64,000 nucleotides of DNA, taken from Tahibacter harae. Lineage in GTDB: Bacteria > Pseudomonadota > Gammaproteobacteria > Xanthomonadales > Rhodanobacteraceae. This document shows, in pieces, positions 25,414 through 33,733 of this stretch. Position numbers and translations under genes: made by a program. Where the stretch lies: the NCBI RefSeq assembly GCF_024437735.1, contig NZ_JANFQO010000010.1:1-64000 (forward strand), read 5' to 3'. How positions within the stretch are numbered: position 1 is the stretch's first letter; the number at the start of each line of letters is the position of its first letter. The notes below the pieces were generated by a model. The model did no database searches, was not told where the DNA came from, and saw only the letters and a program-made list of their open reading frames with translations.

Positions 25414-26370
25414 GTGAGGAAACTCGAGGTAAAGAATCTCAAGAAGATGTTTGGTGAGACCAAAGCCGTAGACGACATCAGTTTCTCTGCGCAGAGCGGC
25501 AAGGTGTTCGCCCTGGTCGGCCGCAACGGCGCCGGCAAGACCACCACGATCCGCATGATCACCGACATCTACGTGCCCGACTCCGGCGAGATCCTGTTCG
25601 ACGGGGGCAAGCGCGGCGATGATTTCCACAAGCGCGTGGGCTACCTGCCGGAAGAGCGCGGCCTGTACAAGTTCATGAGCGTCATGGACAACCTGCTCTT
25701 CCTGGCCGAGATCAAAGGCATAAACCCGGCCACCTCGCGGCCCAAGGCGCTGCAATACCTCAAGCGCTTCGACCTGACCGACAAGGTCGACTTCCCGCTG
25801 GATGCGCTGTCCAAGGGCAACCAGCAGAAGGTGCAGTTCATCGGGACCATCCTGCACGACCCGGATCTGGTCATTCTCGACGAACCGTTCTCCGGTCTGG
25901 ATCCGGTCAATACGAACCTGTTCAAGGACGTCATCCTCGAACTGCGCCAGGCCAACAAGATCGTCATTCTGTCCACCCACCAGATGGACATTGCCGAAAA
26001 GATCTGCGACCAGATGGCGCTGGTCAACCGCGGCAAGCTGATCCTGAATTCGACCGTATCGGAGATCAAGCAGCGCTATTCCGCCAGCATGGTCACGCTG
26101 CGCGCCGAGGGCGACCTGGCGTTCCTCGATTCGCTGGACTATGTCACCGCGGTCGAGCACTTCGGCGTGAACAAGACCATCCAGGTCAAGCACGACACCG
26201 ACATCCAGCGGCTGCTGCAGGAACTGCTGCGGCACAACATCATCATCAAGCAATTCGTGGCCAATGAAATGTCCCTGCACGATATCTTCGTCAGTCTCAC
26301 CCGTACCAAGGAAGAAATGGCTCTGGACGCCGAAGCCCGCCTGAAAGTCGCCACGGAGGATGCAGCATGA
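25414..26370 (+). CDS. ABC transporter ATP-binding protein, NatA type
   Basis: ATPase subunit (318 aa) of an ABC-2 type exporter. It shows Walker A GRNGAGKTTTIRM near residue 33, the signature LSKGNQQKVQFIG, Walker B LVILDEPFSGLDPVN and the switch His in STHQMDIAEKICD. After about residue 220 it has the extra C-terminal domain typical of the NatA/CcmA-like ATPases. The start is a GTG preceded by CAGGAG. Its end overlaps the permease start by four bases. Proteins of this type export sodium, antibiotics or peptides; in this setting self-resistance or product export is plausible. Confidence 0.93.
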   Translation: MRKLEVKNLKKMFGETKAVDDISFSAQSGKVFALVGRNGAGKTTTIRMITDIYVPDSGEILFDGGKRGDDFHKRVGYLPEERGLYKFMSVMDNLLFLAEIKGINPATSRPKALQYLKRFDLTDKVDFPLDALSKGNQQKVQFIGTILHDPDLVILDEPFSGLDPVNTNLFKDVILELRQANKIVILSTHQMDIAEKICDQMALVNRGKLILNSTVSEIKQRYSASMVTLRAEGDLAFLDSLDYVTAVEHFGVNKTIQVKHDTDIQRLLQELLRHNIIIKQFVANEMSLHDIFVSLTRTKEEMALDAEARLKVATEDAA

Positions 26371-27635
26371 GTTCCAACCGCATCATTCCGGTCATCAAGC
26401 GCGAAGTCCGGGTCAAGCTCGGCCTGCGCTTCATCGTCGCGACCATCTTCATTCCGATGGTCATGGCGGCCATCGTCGGCATCCAGTTCGTGCTGACCAA
26501 CATGAAGTCGCAGGACAAGGCCGAGGTCACCCTCGTGCTGGAGCAGAATCCCGCCGTCGAAGGCCTCATCAAGCAATCGCTGGAGCAGGCGGATTTCATG
26601 AAATCCGGCCTGTATACGGTCAATTACGAGCAGCTCGCCGGCGACAAGTTCCAGGAATACCTCAACAGCAAGACGCCGGAGCTGCTCAAGGATGACAACA
26701 AGAGCATCATCTACGTTCCCGCCAGCGCGCTGACCGACAAGAAGATCGGCTTCTACTCGGCCAACGTCGCGAATGCCGACGTCCGCACCAAGTTCGGTGG
26801 CATCGTCAGCAAGGCGCTGAACCTGAACTACTTCGCCCAGAACAATATCCAGAACGTCGACATAGGCTACATCCAGACCGACATCTTCATCATCGGCAAC
26901 AAGGTGTCCGCGAGCGGCACCCGTACCGAGAGCTGGGGCCCGATCATCATTGGCGGCGTGCTCGCGCTGCTGCTGAACCTGGGTATCACGTTCAACGCGA
27001 TGCCGCTGATGAACGTGGTGGTCGGCGAGAAGGCGAACCGCCTCTACGAGGTGCTGCTCACGTCGCTGCGGCCCACCGATATCCTCTGGGGCAAGATCAT
27101 CGGCACGGCGATCGTCGCCACATTACAGATGCTGATATGGGTCGCGACCTTCGTCTTCTTCGTGTTCATCATGGACACGTTCAGCGAACAATCGGTCGCG
27201 TTCCGCATGGATTTCCAGCCCTTCGTGATCGGCTACTACCTGGTCAACTACGTCGTCGGCATCCTGATCTTCCTGACGCTCTACGCCGGCCTTTCGTCGA
27301 TGTACGACAACCAGGGCGCGGCCAGCACGGCGCTGACGCCGCTGTACTTCCTGCTGCTGCTGCCGATGTATACGGTGTTCTCGCTGGTTTCCAACCCGGC
27401 CAACACGGTCGCGGCGATCCTCTCGATCACGCCGTTCACCTCGCTGTACGTGATGCCGGCGCGCATGTCGCTGATCGATGTTCCGGTGTGGCAGCCGCTG
27501 CTCGCGCTGGCGCTGAACCTGGCGGTGCTGTACTTCGCCAACTACGTATCGAGCAAGATCTATCGCGTCTCGGTGCTGGCCACCGGCAACAATCCTTCGC
27601 TGCGCCAGATCTTCACCTGGGTCAAGAACCACTGA
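26367..27635 (+). CDS. ABC-2 type permease, NatB-like
   Basis: Membrane subunit (422 aa) of the exporter encoded with the ATPase just upstream. One membrane segment near the N-terminus (about residues 19-45) is followed by a soluble external domain of roughly 150 residues, then about six C-terminal membrane segments (for example GPIIIGGVLALLLNLGI and LYFLLLLPMYTVFSLV). The motif KANRLYEVLLTSLRPTDILWGKIIG between the second and third segments is characteristic of NatB-like permeases. ATG overlaps the ATPase stop (ATGA). Confidence 0.92.
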   Translation: MSSNRIIPVIKREVRVKLGLRFIVATIFIPMVMAAIVGIQFVLTNMKSQDKAEVTLVLEQNPAVEGLIKQSLEQADFMKSGLYTVNYEQLAGDKFQEYLNSKTPELLKDDNKSIIYVPASALTDKKIGFYSANVANADVRTKFGGIVSKALNLNYFAQNNIQNVDIGYIQTDIFIIGNKVSASGTRTESWGPIIIGGVLALLLNLGITFNAMPLMNVVVGEKANRLYEVLLTSLRPTDILWGKIIGTAIVATLQMLIWVATFVFFVFIMDTFSEQSVAFRMDFQPFVIGYYLVNYVVGILIFLTLYAGLSSMYDNQGAASTALTPLYFLLLLPMYTVFSLVSNPANTVAAILSITPFTSLYVMPARMSLIDVPVWQPLLALALNLAVLYFANYVSSKIYRVSVLATGNNPSLRQIFTWVKNH

Positions 27636-27654
27636 GCACAGCTTCGGGAGTTTG

Positions 27655-27682
27655 CCCGCCGCCGGCCCGGGCCGGCGGCGGG
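27655..27682. repeat. Perfect 28-bp GC-only palindrome
   Basis: Two 14-base arms (CCCGCCGCCGGCCC and its complement) meet without a loop, 20 bases after the permease gene ends. It consists only of G and C. It may act together with the terminator just downstream or form a cruciform. Confidence 0.7.
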
Positions 27683-27693
27683 GAGCAGCTCGC

Positions 27694-27727
27694 AGGGGCG
27701 ATATGCACGCGCACATCGCCCCTTTTC
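27694..27727 (+). terminator. Rho-independent terminator after the NatA/NatB operon
   Basis: Stem GGGGCGAT / ATCGCCCC with a 12-base loop, extended by an outer A-T pair and followed by TTTTCGTTT. It separates the transporter genes from the aminotransferase gene, which therefore probably has its own promoter or depends on read-through. Confidence 0.75.
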
Positions 27728-27789
27728 GTTTCCGGCCGGGCCGGATCAGCGGCGGGGCTGACCTTGTCACCGCATCAGGGGAGTAGCCG

Positions 27790-29103
27790 ATGGCCAGCGC
27801 TCTGGTTCGCGTAGGATTGCGCGAGAACAACACGCCGGTCGCCGTGCGCGGCCAGGGCGTCTACGTATTCGACAACACCGGCAAGCGCTACCTCGACGGC
27901 AGCGGCGGCGCACTGATCGTGACCATAGGCCATGGCGTGGCGGAGATCGGCGAAGCCGTGGCCGCGCAGATGAAGAAGCTGTCCTATGTGTTCCGCGCCC
28001 ACTTTTCCAACGAGCCGGCGGAAGAACTCGCCCAGATGCTGGTGAGCGAGATGCCGGTGGGCTTTTCCCGCGTGCTGTTCACTTCCAGCGGTTCGGAAGC
28101 GGTCGAAGCCGCGATCAAGGCCGCGCGCCAGTACCACCACGAACGCGGCGATCATGGCCGCCACAAGATCATCAGCCGGCTGGACTCCTATCACGGCGTG
28201 ACCCTGGGGGCGATGTCGGCCACCGGCATGCACGCGATGAAGGACGCCGGCAGCTGGCGCCCGCTGCAGATTCCGGTGCGCCATATCAACACGGTCCGCT
28301 GCGACGACTGCCCGTTCCATCTGAAATACCCGTCCTGCCAGACCTTCTGCGCCACCGAACTCGAACGCGCGATCATCGAGGAAGGCCCGGGCAGCGTCGC
28401 GGCCTTCATCGCCGAACCGTCCCGCGGCGAGGAACCGCCGCCGGATTACTGGCCGACCATCCGCGAGATCTGCGACCGCTACGGCGTGCTGCTGATCGCC
28501 GACGAAGTGGCCTGCGGCCTGTGGCGCACCGGCCGCGCCTACTGCGTGGACCACTGGAACATCGTTCCGGACCTGCTCACCTTCGGCAAGGCCACCGCCA
28601 GCGGCTACGCGCCGCTGGCCGGCCTGGCCATGAGCGACAAGGTGCTCGACGCCCTGGTCAACGGTTCCGGCGTGTTCCTGCACGGCCACACCCATTCCGC
28701 CAATCCCATGTCCTGCGCGGCCGGCCTGGCGGTGCAGCGCCACGTCCGCGCCAACGGCTTGGACCGCGGCGTCGCCGGCCGCGGCGAAATACTGGACCAG
28801 GCCCTGCGCCGCGTGGTCGCGAAACACGAGATCTGTGTCGCCACCAGCGGCCTGGGCCTGCTGCGCCAGCTCGCGCTGCGCCCGCCCCGCGGCACCAACC
28901 TGACCATCGCCAGTCTGGTACTCGAAGCGCTGTCGATGCGCTTCGGCCTGATTTCCCAGTACTGGAAAGCCGGCGACCGCGTCGGCTTCCAGCTCGCACC
29001 GCCCTACATCATCAGCGACAGCCAGATTCTTGAACTCGAAGAACGGCTGGACCGCATCATTCCGGCCTTCGCAGGCTGGCTCGCGGCCAACCGCACCAGT
29101 TGA
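27790..29103 (+). CDS. Class III PLP-dependent aminotransferase
   Basis: Moves an amino group between a ketone or aldehyde and an amino donor, or isomerises an amino group. The 437-aa protein has the fold-type I landmarks: SSGSEAVEAAIKAARQY near residue 100, the PLP-contacting Asp in LIADEVACGLWRTG and the Schiff-base Lys in LLTFGKATASGYAPLAG. A Cys-rich stretch (CDDCPFHLKYPSCQTFC) in the middle is unusual. Ribosome site AGGGGAG precedes the ATG. It forms a pair with the GMC oxidoreductase 30 bases downstream: oxidation of an alcohol followed by transamination would install an amine. That pairing is inference. Confidence 0.92.
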   Translation: MASALVRVGLRENNTPVAVRGQGVYVFDNTGKRYLDGSGGALIVTIGHGVAEIGEAVAAQMKKLSYVFRAHFSNEPAEELAQMLVSEMPVGFSRVLFTSSGSEAVEAAIKAARQYHHERGDHGRHKIISRLDSYHGVTLGAMSATGMHAMKDAGSWRPLQIPVRHINTVRCDDCPFHLKYPSCQTFCATELERAIIEEGPGSVAAFIAEPSRGEEPPPDYWPTIREICDRYGVLLIADEVACGLWRTGRAYCVDHWNIVPDLLTFGKATASGYAPLAGLAMSDKVLDALVNGSGVFLHGHTHSANPMSCAAGLAVQRHVRANGLDRGVAGRGEILDQALRRVVAKHEICVATSGLGLLRQLALRPPRGTNLTIASLVLEALSMRFGLISQYWKAGDRVGFQLAPPYIISDSQILELEERLDRIIPAFAGWLAANRTS

Positions 29104-29132
29104 TCCAGCCGGCACAGCTCAAGTACACAGCG

Positions 29133-30707
29133 ATGGAATCCAGCGAATACGACTACATCATCATCGGCGGCGGCAGCGCCGGCTGCGTCCTGGCCAACCG
29201 GCTCTCGGCCGATCCACAGACGCGCGTGCTGCTGCTGGAATCCGGCCCCACGTATCGGGACCACCTGCTCGGCGTGCCGCTCGCGAGCTATCTGCAGGTG
29301 TTCCGGCATGCCTGGAACTACAGCACCGTTGCGCAGCCCGGCTGCAACAACCGCGAGGTGTCCCTGCCCTGCGGCCGTGTGATGGGCGGTGGTTCCTCGG
29401 TCAACGGCATGCTGTACACGCGCGGCGAACCGCACTGCTATGACGGCTGGGCGGCGCAGGGCAATCCAGGCTGGAGCTACCGCGAGGTGCTGCCGTATTT
29501 CCGCCGCTCCGAAAGCTACGAAGCCGGCGCCACGCCCTTCCACGGCGGCGACGGCACCATCCATGTCAGCAAGGTCCGCTTCCGCAGCGCCTACGACGAC
29601 GCCCTGCTCGCCGGCTTCCAGGACCTGGGCCTGCCGTACAACCCGGATCTCTGCGGCGAAAGCCAGTTCGGCGCCGGCTGGCTGGACGTGACCCAGCACA
29701 AGGGCTGGCGCTGCAGCGCCAGCCGCTTCGTCAGCGAGGTTTCCTCGCGCAAGAATCTCACCGTGCGGGTCAGCGCCCACGTCGGGCGCATCGAGCTGAG
29801 CCAGGGCCGCGCCACCGGCGTGCGCTACCAGTACGAAGGCAAGCCGCAGCAGGCCCGCGCCGCGCGCGAAGTGCTGCTCGCGGCCGGCGCCATCGCCAGT
29901 CCCAAGCTGCTGATGCTCTCCGGCATAGGCCAGGCCAACCACCTGCGCAGCCTGGGCATCGAGGTCGAACACCATCTGCCCGGCGTCGGCGAGAACCTGC
30001 AGGACCACCTGCGCGCGCCGCTGTACTACCGCCGCAAAGTGGATTTTGCGCCCGTGCCGCAGCAATTGCTCGGCAAGGGCAAGCACATGCTCGAATTCCT
30101 CGCCACCGGCAGCGGGCTGATGTCTTCGCCGATCATTGCGGCCGTGATCGCCTTCGCCAAGATCCTGCCCCACGGCGCCGGCGTCGACTGTCAGTTCACC
30201 CCGACCATCTGGGGCACCGACATCGAGAACCGCTACCTCGACTGCGTCAACCTGCAGCCATGCCTGGTCGGCACGCGCAGCGTGGGCCGGCTGCGCCTGG
30301 CCGGCACCGATCCGCTGGCCGCGCCGCGCATAGATCCCGGCTATCTCACCCACCGCGACGATGTCGCCGTGCTGCTCGGCGCATTCAAGCTGGCGCGCGA
30401 ACTGGCGCGGACCAGCGGCCTGCAGGCGCTGCTCGGCGAAGAAGTGAAGCCGGGCATACAGATGACCAGCGATGCGGAACTGGAGAACTACATCCGCCAG
30501 ACCGTGGAAACCTGCTTCCACCCGGTCGGCACCTGCCGCATGGGCCAGGACGACATGGCCGTGGTCGGCCCCGACCTGCGCGTGCGCGGCCTGGACGGCC
30601 TGCGCGTGATCGATGCGTCGATCATGCCCAGCATCGTGAACGGCAATACCAATGCGCCGACGCTGATGATCGCGGAGAAAGGCGCCGATCTGGTATTGGC
30701 CGGCTGA
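29133..30707 (+). CDS. GMC-family oxidoreductase (choline-dehydrogenase-like)
   Basis: FAD-dependent alcohol oxidoreductase of 524 aa. N-terminal FAD site is YIIIGGGSAGCVLANRLS, then the PROSITE-type GMC motifs around GRVMGGGSSVNGMLYTRG and GAIASPKLLMLSGIG; the C-terminal catalytic His lies in CFHPVGTCRMG, and the last FAD contacts in NGNTNAPTLMIAEKGADL. I choose the ATG; a TTG overlapping the aminotransferase stop would add 11 residues. It belongs to a different GMC subfamily from the one at 17109-18695. Confidence 0.92.
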   Translation: MESSEYDYIIIGGGSAGCVLANRLSADPQTRVLLLESGPTYRDHLLGVPLASYLQVFRHAWNYSTVAQPGCNNREVSLPCGRVMGGGSSVNGMLYTRGEPHCYDGWAAQGNPGWSYREVLPYFRRSESYEAGATPFHGGDGTIHVSKVRFRSAYDDALLAGFQDLGLPYNPDLCGESQFGAGWLDVTQHKGWRCSASRFVSEVSSRKNLTVRVSAHVGRIELSQGRATGVRYQYEGKPQQARAAREVLLAAGAIASPKLLMLSGIGQANHLRSLGIEVEHHLPGVGENLQDHLRAPLYYRRKVDFAPVPQQLLGKGKHMLEFLATGSGLMSSPIIAAVIAFAKILPHGAGVDCQFTPTIWGTDIENRYLDCVNLQPCLVGTRSVGRLRLAGTDPLAAPRIDPGYLTHRDDVAVLLGAFKLARELARTSGLQALLGEEVKPGIQMTSDAELENYIRQTVETCFHPVGTCRMGQDDMAVVGPDLRVRGLDGLRVIDASIMPSIVNGNTNAPTLMIAEKGADLVLAG

Positions 30708-30715
30708 AACAGCAA

Positions 30716-30743
30716 GCGCCCCGGGCGGCGAGGCCCGGGGCGC
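30716..30743. terminator. Bidirectional terminator hairpin between convergent genes
   Basis: An 11-bp perfect stem (GCGCCCCGGGC) with a six-base loop lies nine bases after the oxidoreductase stop and about 20 bases after the end of the minus-strand 2TM gene. No long T-run follows on the plus strand; on the minus strand the following bases are moderately T-rich. Confidence 0.6.
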
Positions 30744-30763
30744 GGATTGACGTCAGGGCCTGC

Positions 30764-31045
30764 TCACACCTCGCCCTTGCGCAGCATTTCGTCGATCTTG
30801 CGCCGTTCCCAGTCCTTGCTGAGGAACCAGACGCCGCCGAACACGCGCATCCAGTGCAGGAACAGGCCGAAGCCCCAGGTGAGCAGCGGGAATACGAACC
30901 AGATCTGGTCGCGCACGAACAGCAGGTTAATCAGGATCAGCAGCACATTGACGACGACGTAAATGATCAGGTGCTGGTAGAAACCACGCATCGCGGCCAC
31001 GTAAAACTTGGCCCAGAGCAATCGGCTCTTCTCGTCCACGGTCAT
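30764..31045 (-). CDS. 2TM-domain small membrane protein
   Basis: A 93-aa protein with two membrane helices (about residues 22-42 and 48-68; IIYVVVNVLLILINLLF is the first) and a charged C-terminus (KDWERRKIDEMLRKGEV). It matches the short 2TM-domain family. No function is known to me. It is a paralogue of the protein encoded 20 bases upstream, sharing the layout GFYxH-two helices-WExRKI. I place the start at MTVDEK, since the frame upstream overlaps the paralogue. Confidence 0.8.
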   Translation of the reverse strand: MTVDEKSRLLWAKFYVAAMRGFYQHLIIYVVVNVLLILINLLFVRDQIWFVFPLLTWGFGLFLHWMRVFGGVWFLSKDWERRKIDEMLRKGEV

Positions 31046-31065
31046 GACCTCGGCAAGGGCGGCGC

Positions 31066-31344
31066 TCAGGCCGACTCGGAATCGTCCAGGATTTCGCGAA
31101 TCTTGCGCTTCTCCCACTCGTCGCCAAGGAAGCGGGCGCCGAAGAAGATGGACGCGCCGTGCGCCGCCAAGCCCACGCCCCAGCCCAGGATCGACCAGTG
31201 GAACCAGATCAGGTTGGGAGTCGTCAGCAGATTGACGACGATCAGGAAGATATTGACCAGCACATAGGCGGTCGCATGAATATAGAAGCCGCGCAGCAGA
31301 CCTACCTTGCGCTTGGCCCGTGCATAACGTTCGGACTCTTCCAC
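31066..31344 (-). CDS. 2TM-domain small membrane protein (paralogue)
   Basis: A 92-aa protein with a basic N-terminus (RYARAKRKVGLLRGFY), two membrane helices (ATAYVLVNIFLIVVNLL and a second around LGWGVGLAAHGASIFFG) and the charged tail GDEWEKRKIREILDD. First gene of a two-gene operon with its 93-aa relative. Such tandem pairs suggest a hetero-oligomer; the role is unknown. Confidence 0.82.
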   Translation of the reverse strand: MEESERYARAKRKVGLLRGFYIHATAYVLVNIFLIVVNLLTTPNLIWFHWSILGWGVGLAAHGASIFFGARFLGDEWEKRKIREILDDSESA

Positions 31345-31613
31345 CGCAAACTCCTGTCGTCTGAAAAGATGCCCGCCGTTGCAGCGGTTCCGCCGGCGAC
31401 TGGGGCGGGCGTATTGTCCGGCCCCGCGGAGCCCGGTGCAACGTCGCCTGGCGGCCTCGTCGGTGCTCCGGCGCGGCGCGCGCCGCCCGATGCTTCAGGA
31501 ATGCCGGCAATTTGTTGCAAAGCCGTGAAAACCGGCCCGCCCCGGTCGCGAACGACTGCGCCCCGATGGTAGTCTGCCGCCCATTCCCCCCAGCGACACC
31601 GGCGGTTACTGCC

Positions 31614-31874
31614 ATGAGCGACAACAAGCTGCTGCTGCTCCGCGGCCATATCGATGCGATGAAATGCATTGGTGGCGATATGGAGAAAATCTCCACGCCC
31701 GCCAAGGCCGTGGAATTGCTGCGTACCACCGAGCACGACGAAGCGCGCAGCGAGGGCAATGCCAAGCCCTACCGCGTGGGCTTCGAGACCACGGTGCTGG
31801 TCGTCTCCTGTTTCAACTACGTGGCCGGCGCGATCAAGGCCGCCTCGCAGAAGAAAGCCCTGACCAAGAACTGA
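31614..31874 (+). CDS. Small protein of unknown function
   Basis: An 86-aa protein starting MSDNKLLLLRGHIDAMKC and ending with the basic tail KKALTKN. No signal peptide is obvious; a weak hydrophobic stretch (TTVLVVSCFNYVAGAI) is present. I do not recognise a family. The frame is open further upstream, but those residues look like non-coding translation. Codon use resembles the neighbours, which supports it being real. Confidence 0.55.
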   Translation: MSDNKLLLLRGHIDAMKCIGGDMEKISTPAKAVELLRTTEHDEARSEGNAKPYRVGFETTVLVVSCFNYVAGAIKAASQKKALTKN

Positions 31875-31914
31875 GCCTCCCGCTGCATTGCGACGGAAGT
31901 CACGCTCGCCCAGG

Positions 31915-32262
31915 TGCGCCTCACCTGGGCGCCAGCCAGGGCCAGATCGTGATATGGCCTCTCGCTGAGCGAGAACACCGCACGTCCTGAAACATTGCAT
32001 ACGCCGGGCAGCGAGGGTGAAATCAGCCCGCCATCGACGCCGTGTTGGTACATGGCCACGGTAGCCTCCCGCGGCCGCTGCCGCCTCCTGCGGCAGCGGC
32101 ACGGGGGACGCGCATGCGGGGCGTCATGCCTCCCAGATTCACGCCCAGGGTCCGGGTCCATTCCTGCACCGTGTTTTCCCGGGCCAGGCCGGCACTGCCG
32201 ATCCCGGCCTTGTCGAGCACGTTATTCACGCCGCCGAAGCGATCCGGAGTGGCCGCCGCCAA
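31915..32262 (-). pseudogene. Decayed short-chain dehydrogenase gene fragment
   Basis: The minus strand encodes recognisable SDR pieces in two frames. In one frame: DRFGGVNNVLDKAGIGSAG, close to the usual RFGxxDxxVNNAGIG, then EWTRTLGVNLGGM, then NTASMAG, ending in TGA. Sequence continues in another frame as GLISPSLPGVCNVS and FSLSERPYHDLALAGAQV, which matches the part around the catalytic Tyr/Lys, although YxxSK has become CNVSGR. A frameshift and loss of the N-terminal nucleotide site show that the gene is dead. Confidence 0.7.
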
Positions 32263-32635
32263 GGCCTCTTTCCTCGTGCCGTGCCAGCCGGCTGCGGAAG
32301 CGGACTTCAGTGCCTCCTCTCCATCGAACTACGAACGCATTGACCGCTTCCTGCGTGCCCGGCACGGCGGGCAGGCATCCAGCAGCAGGGCTTCACGTCC
32401 TTGCATCCGAGTTCCTGCCGCGCGTCTCACGGCCCCTGCGCAGTCCACTCCGCCAAGCACAGTAGCAAGTCGCGGCGCTTGGCCATTGCTACGGCCGTGG
32501 GTTTCCCATACCGCAAGCTCGTACCTGATCACGGCATTGGGACCACCAGGCGCAACAGCGCCACAATACTTGGAACTGTTTACTTTTGGTGCTAAGTTCG
32601 ATCCGCCCACATTGCAGCATCGGGAGGCGCGTCCA
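32263..32635. other. Intergenic region before the exopolysaccharide operon
   Basis: About 370 bases with no gene I can support. It carries a promoter-like sequence near its right end (listed separately) and possibly further remnants of the SDR pseudogene at its left end. Confidence 0.5.
32570..32598 (+). promoter_or_regulatory. Candidate sigma70 promoter of the exopolysaccharide operon
   Basis: TTGGAA and TAAGTT are separated by 17 bases in a locally A/T-rich stretch, 37 bases ahead of the WecA-like start codon. GGGAGG, a good ribosome site, lies between them and the ATG. Confidence 0.45.
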
Positions 32636-33733
32636 ATGACGTTGACCGGCTTGATTTGCGCTGTCGCAGGTATCTTCGCAACGGCTGCGGTCGCCTGGCT
32701 GCTGATACCCTGGGCGCATGCGCACCGCCTCGTGGACAGGCCCAACGGGCGGCACGATCACAGCGCCCCCACGCCGGTGGTCGGCGGCCTCGCCATCTGG
32801 TTCGTGGTCACTGGCTTGGGGCTTGCCGGCGAAGGCGCGGACTCGCGCGGCTTTCTCGCCTACGTGGTTTCCGGCGCATTGCTGGTCGGTGTCGGCATAC
32901 TCGACGATCTGCGCAACCTGCCCTGGCGGCTGCGTCTTTTTTTCCAGGCGCTGGCCGCGCTCATTCTTTTTTCTGGCGGCGCCTATGCGCGCAGCGTGGG
33001 CAATCTGCTGGAACTGGGCGTCTGGGCGCTGCCGTTCAGCGTCTTTGCCACCGTAGGCGTCATCAATGCGGTGAACATGATCGACGGCTCGGACGGCCTT
33101 TCCGGCACCCTGGTGGGAGTCGCCCTGGCGTTCTTCACGCTCGAAGCCGTCCAGGCCGGTCATCCGGTGTTGGCCGCGCAGCTGGCGCTGATGCTGGGCT
33201 GCGTTGCGGGCTTTCTGGTGCTCAACCTGCGGTACCGGGGCCAGCCTGCCGCGCGTGTCTTCCTGGGCAATTCCGGCAGCGCCCTGCTCGGCCTGACCAT
33301 CGCGTGGGGCGCGTTCGAGGTGGCAAGGATTCCCGGACATGGCTCGGCCGGCATACTCGCGCCGTGGGTGATTGCCATTCCGCTGATCGACTGCGTAGTG
33401 CTGATGGCGCGGCGCCTGCTGGACGGACGATCGCCATTCAAGGCCGACCGCAACCATATCCACCACCTGCTGCGCGATGCCGGCTACAGCCCGCAGCGCA
33501 TCGTCGCGTTCGCCGCGCTGCTGTCCCTCTCGGCCGGCGGCGCGGCGAAACTGTGGCTGAGCGCCGGCTGGCCGGAGCTGCCGCTGGTCGTTCTTTTCCT
33601 GGCTCTCGTGGCCCTGCATTTTCTCTGGAGCAGCAAGCGCGAACGCAGCGTGGCGCAATTGCGGCGCGAGCACCGCATGGCCTATCCCCGCCAGGGCGAG
33701 GTGACGTCCGTGGCGCGGGATTTCCATGATTGA
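32636..33733 (+). CDS. Undecaprenyl-phosphate sugar-1-phosphate transferase, WecA/TagO family
   Basis: Starts polysaccharide repeat-unit synthesis by moving a sugar-1-phosphate from a UDP-sugar to undecaprenyl phosphate. The 365-aa protein has about ten membrane helices. Family motifs: VDRPNGRHDHSAPTPVVGG in the first cytoplasmic loop, VGILDDLRNL (the DD motif), INAVNMIDGSDGLSG, the VFLGNSGSALLG loop and the basic ADRNHIHHLL near the end. The frame is open far upstream, but the ATG with GGGAGG ahead fits the membrane topology. First gene of the exopolysaccharide string; its end overlaps the next gene by eight bases. Confidence 0.93.
   Translation: MTLTGLICAVAGIFATAAVAWLLIPWAHAHRLVDRPNGRHDHSAPTPVVGGLAIWFVVTGLGLAGEGADSRGFLAYVVSGALLVGVGILDDLRNLPWRLRLFFQALAALILFSGGAYARSVGNLLELGVWALPFSVFATVGVINAVNMIDGSDGLSGTLVGVALAFFTLEAVQAGHPVLAAQLALMLGCVAGFLVLNLRYRGQPAARVFLGNSGSALLGLTIAWGAFEVARIPGHGSAGILAPWVIAIPLIDCVVLMARRLLDGRSPFKADRNHIHHLLRDAGYSPQRIVAFAALLSLSAGGAAKLWLSAGWPELPLVVLFLALVALHFLWSSKRERSVAQLRREHRMAYPRQGEVTSVARDFHD

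Noticed and set aside
30764-31765. 333-codon minus-strand frame covering both 2TM genes
   Set aside because: Only its last 93 codons are protein-like; the rest overlaps the paralogous 2TM gene and intergenic sequence in a wrong frame.
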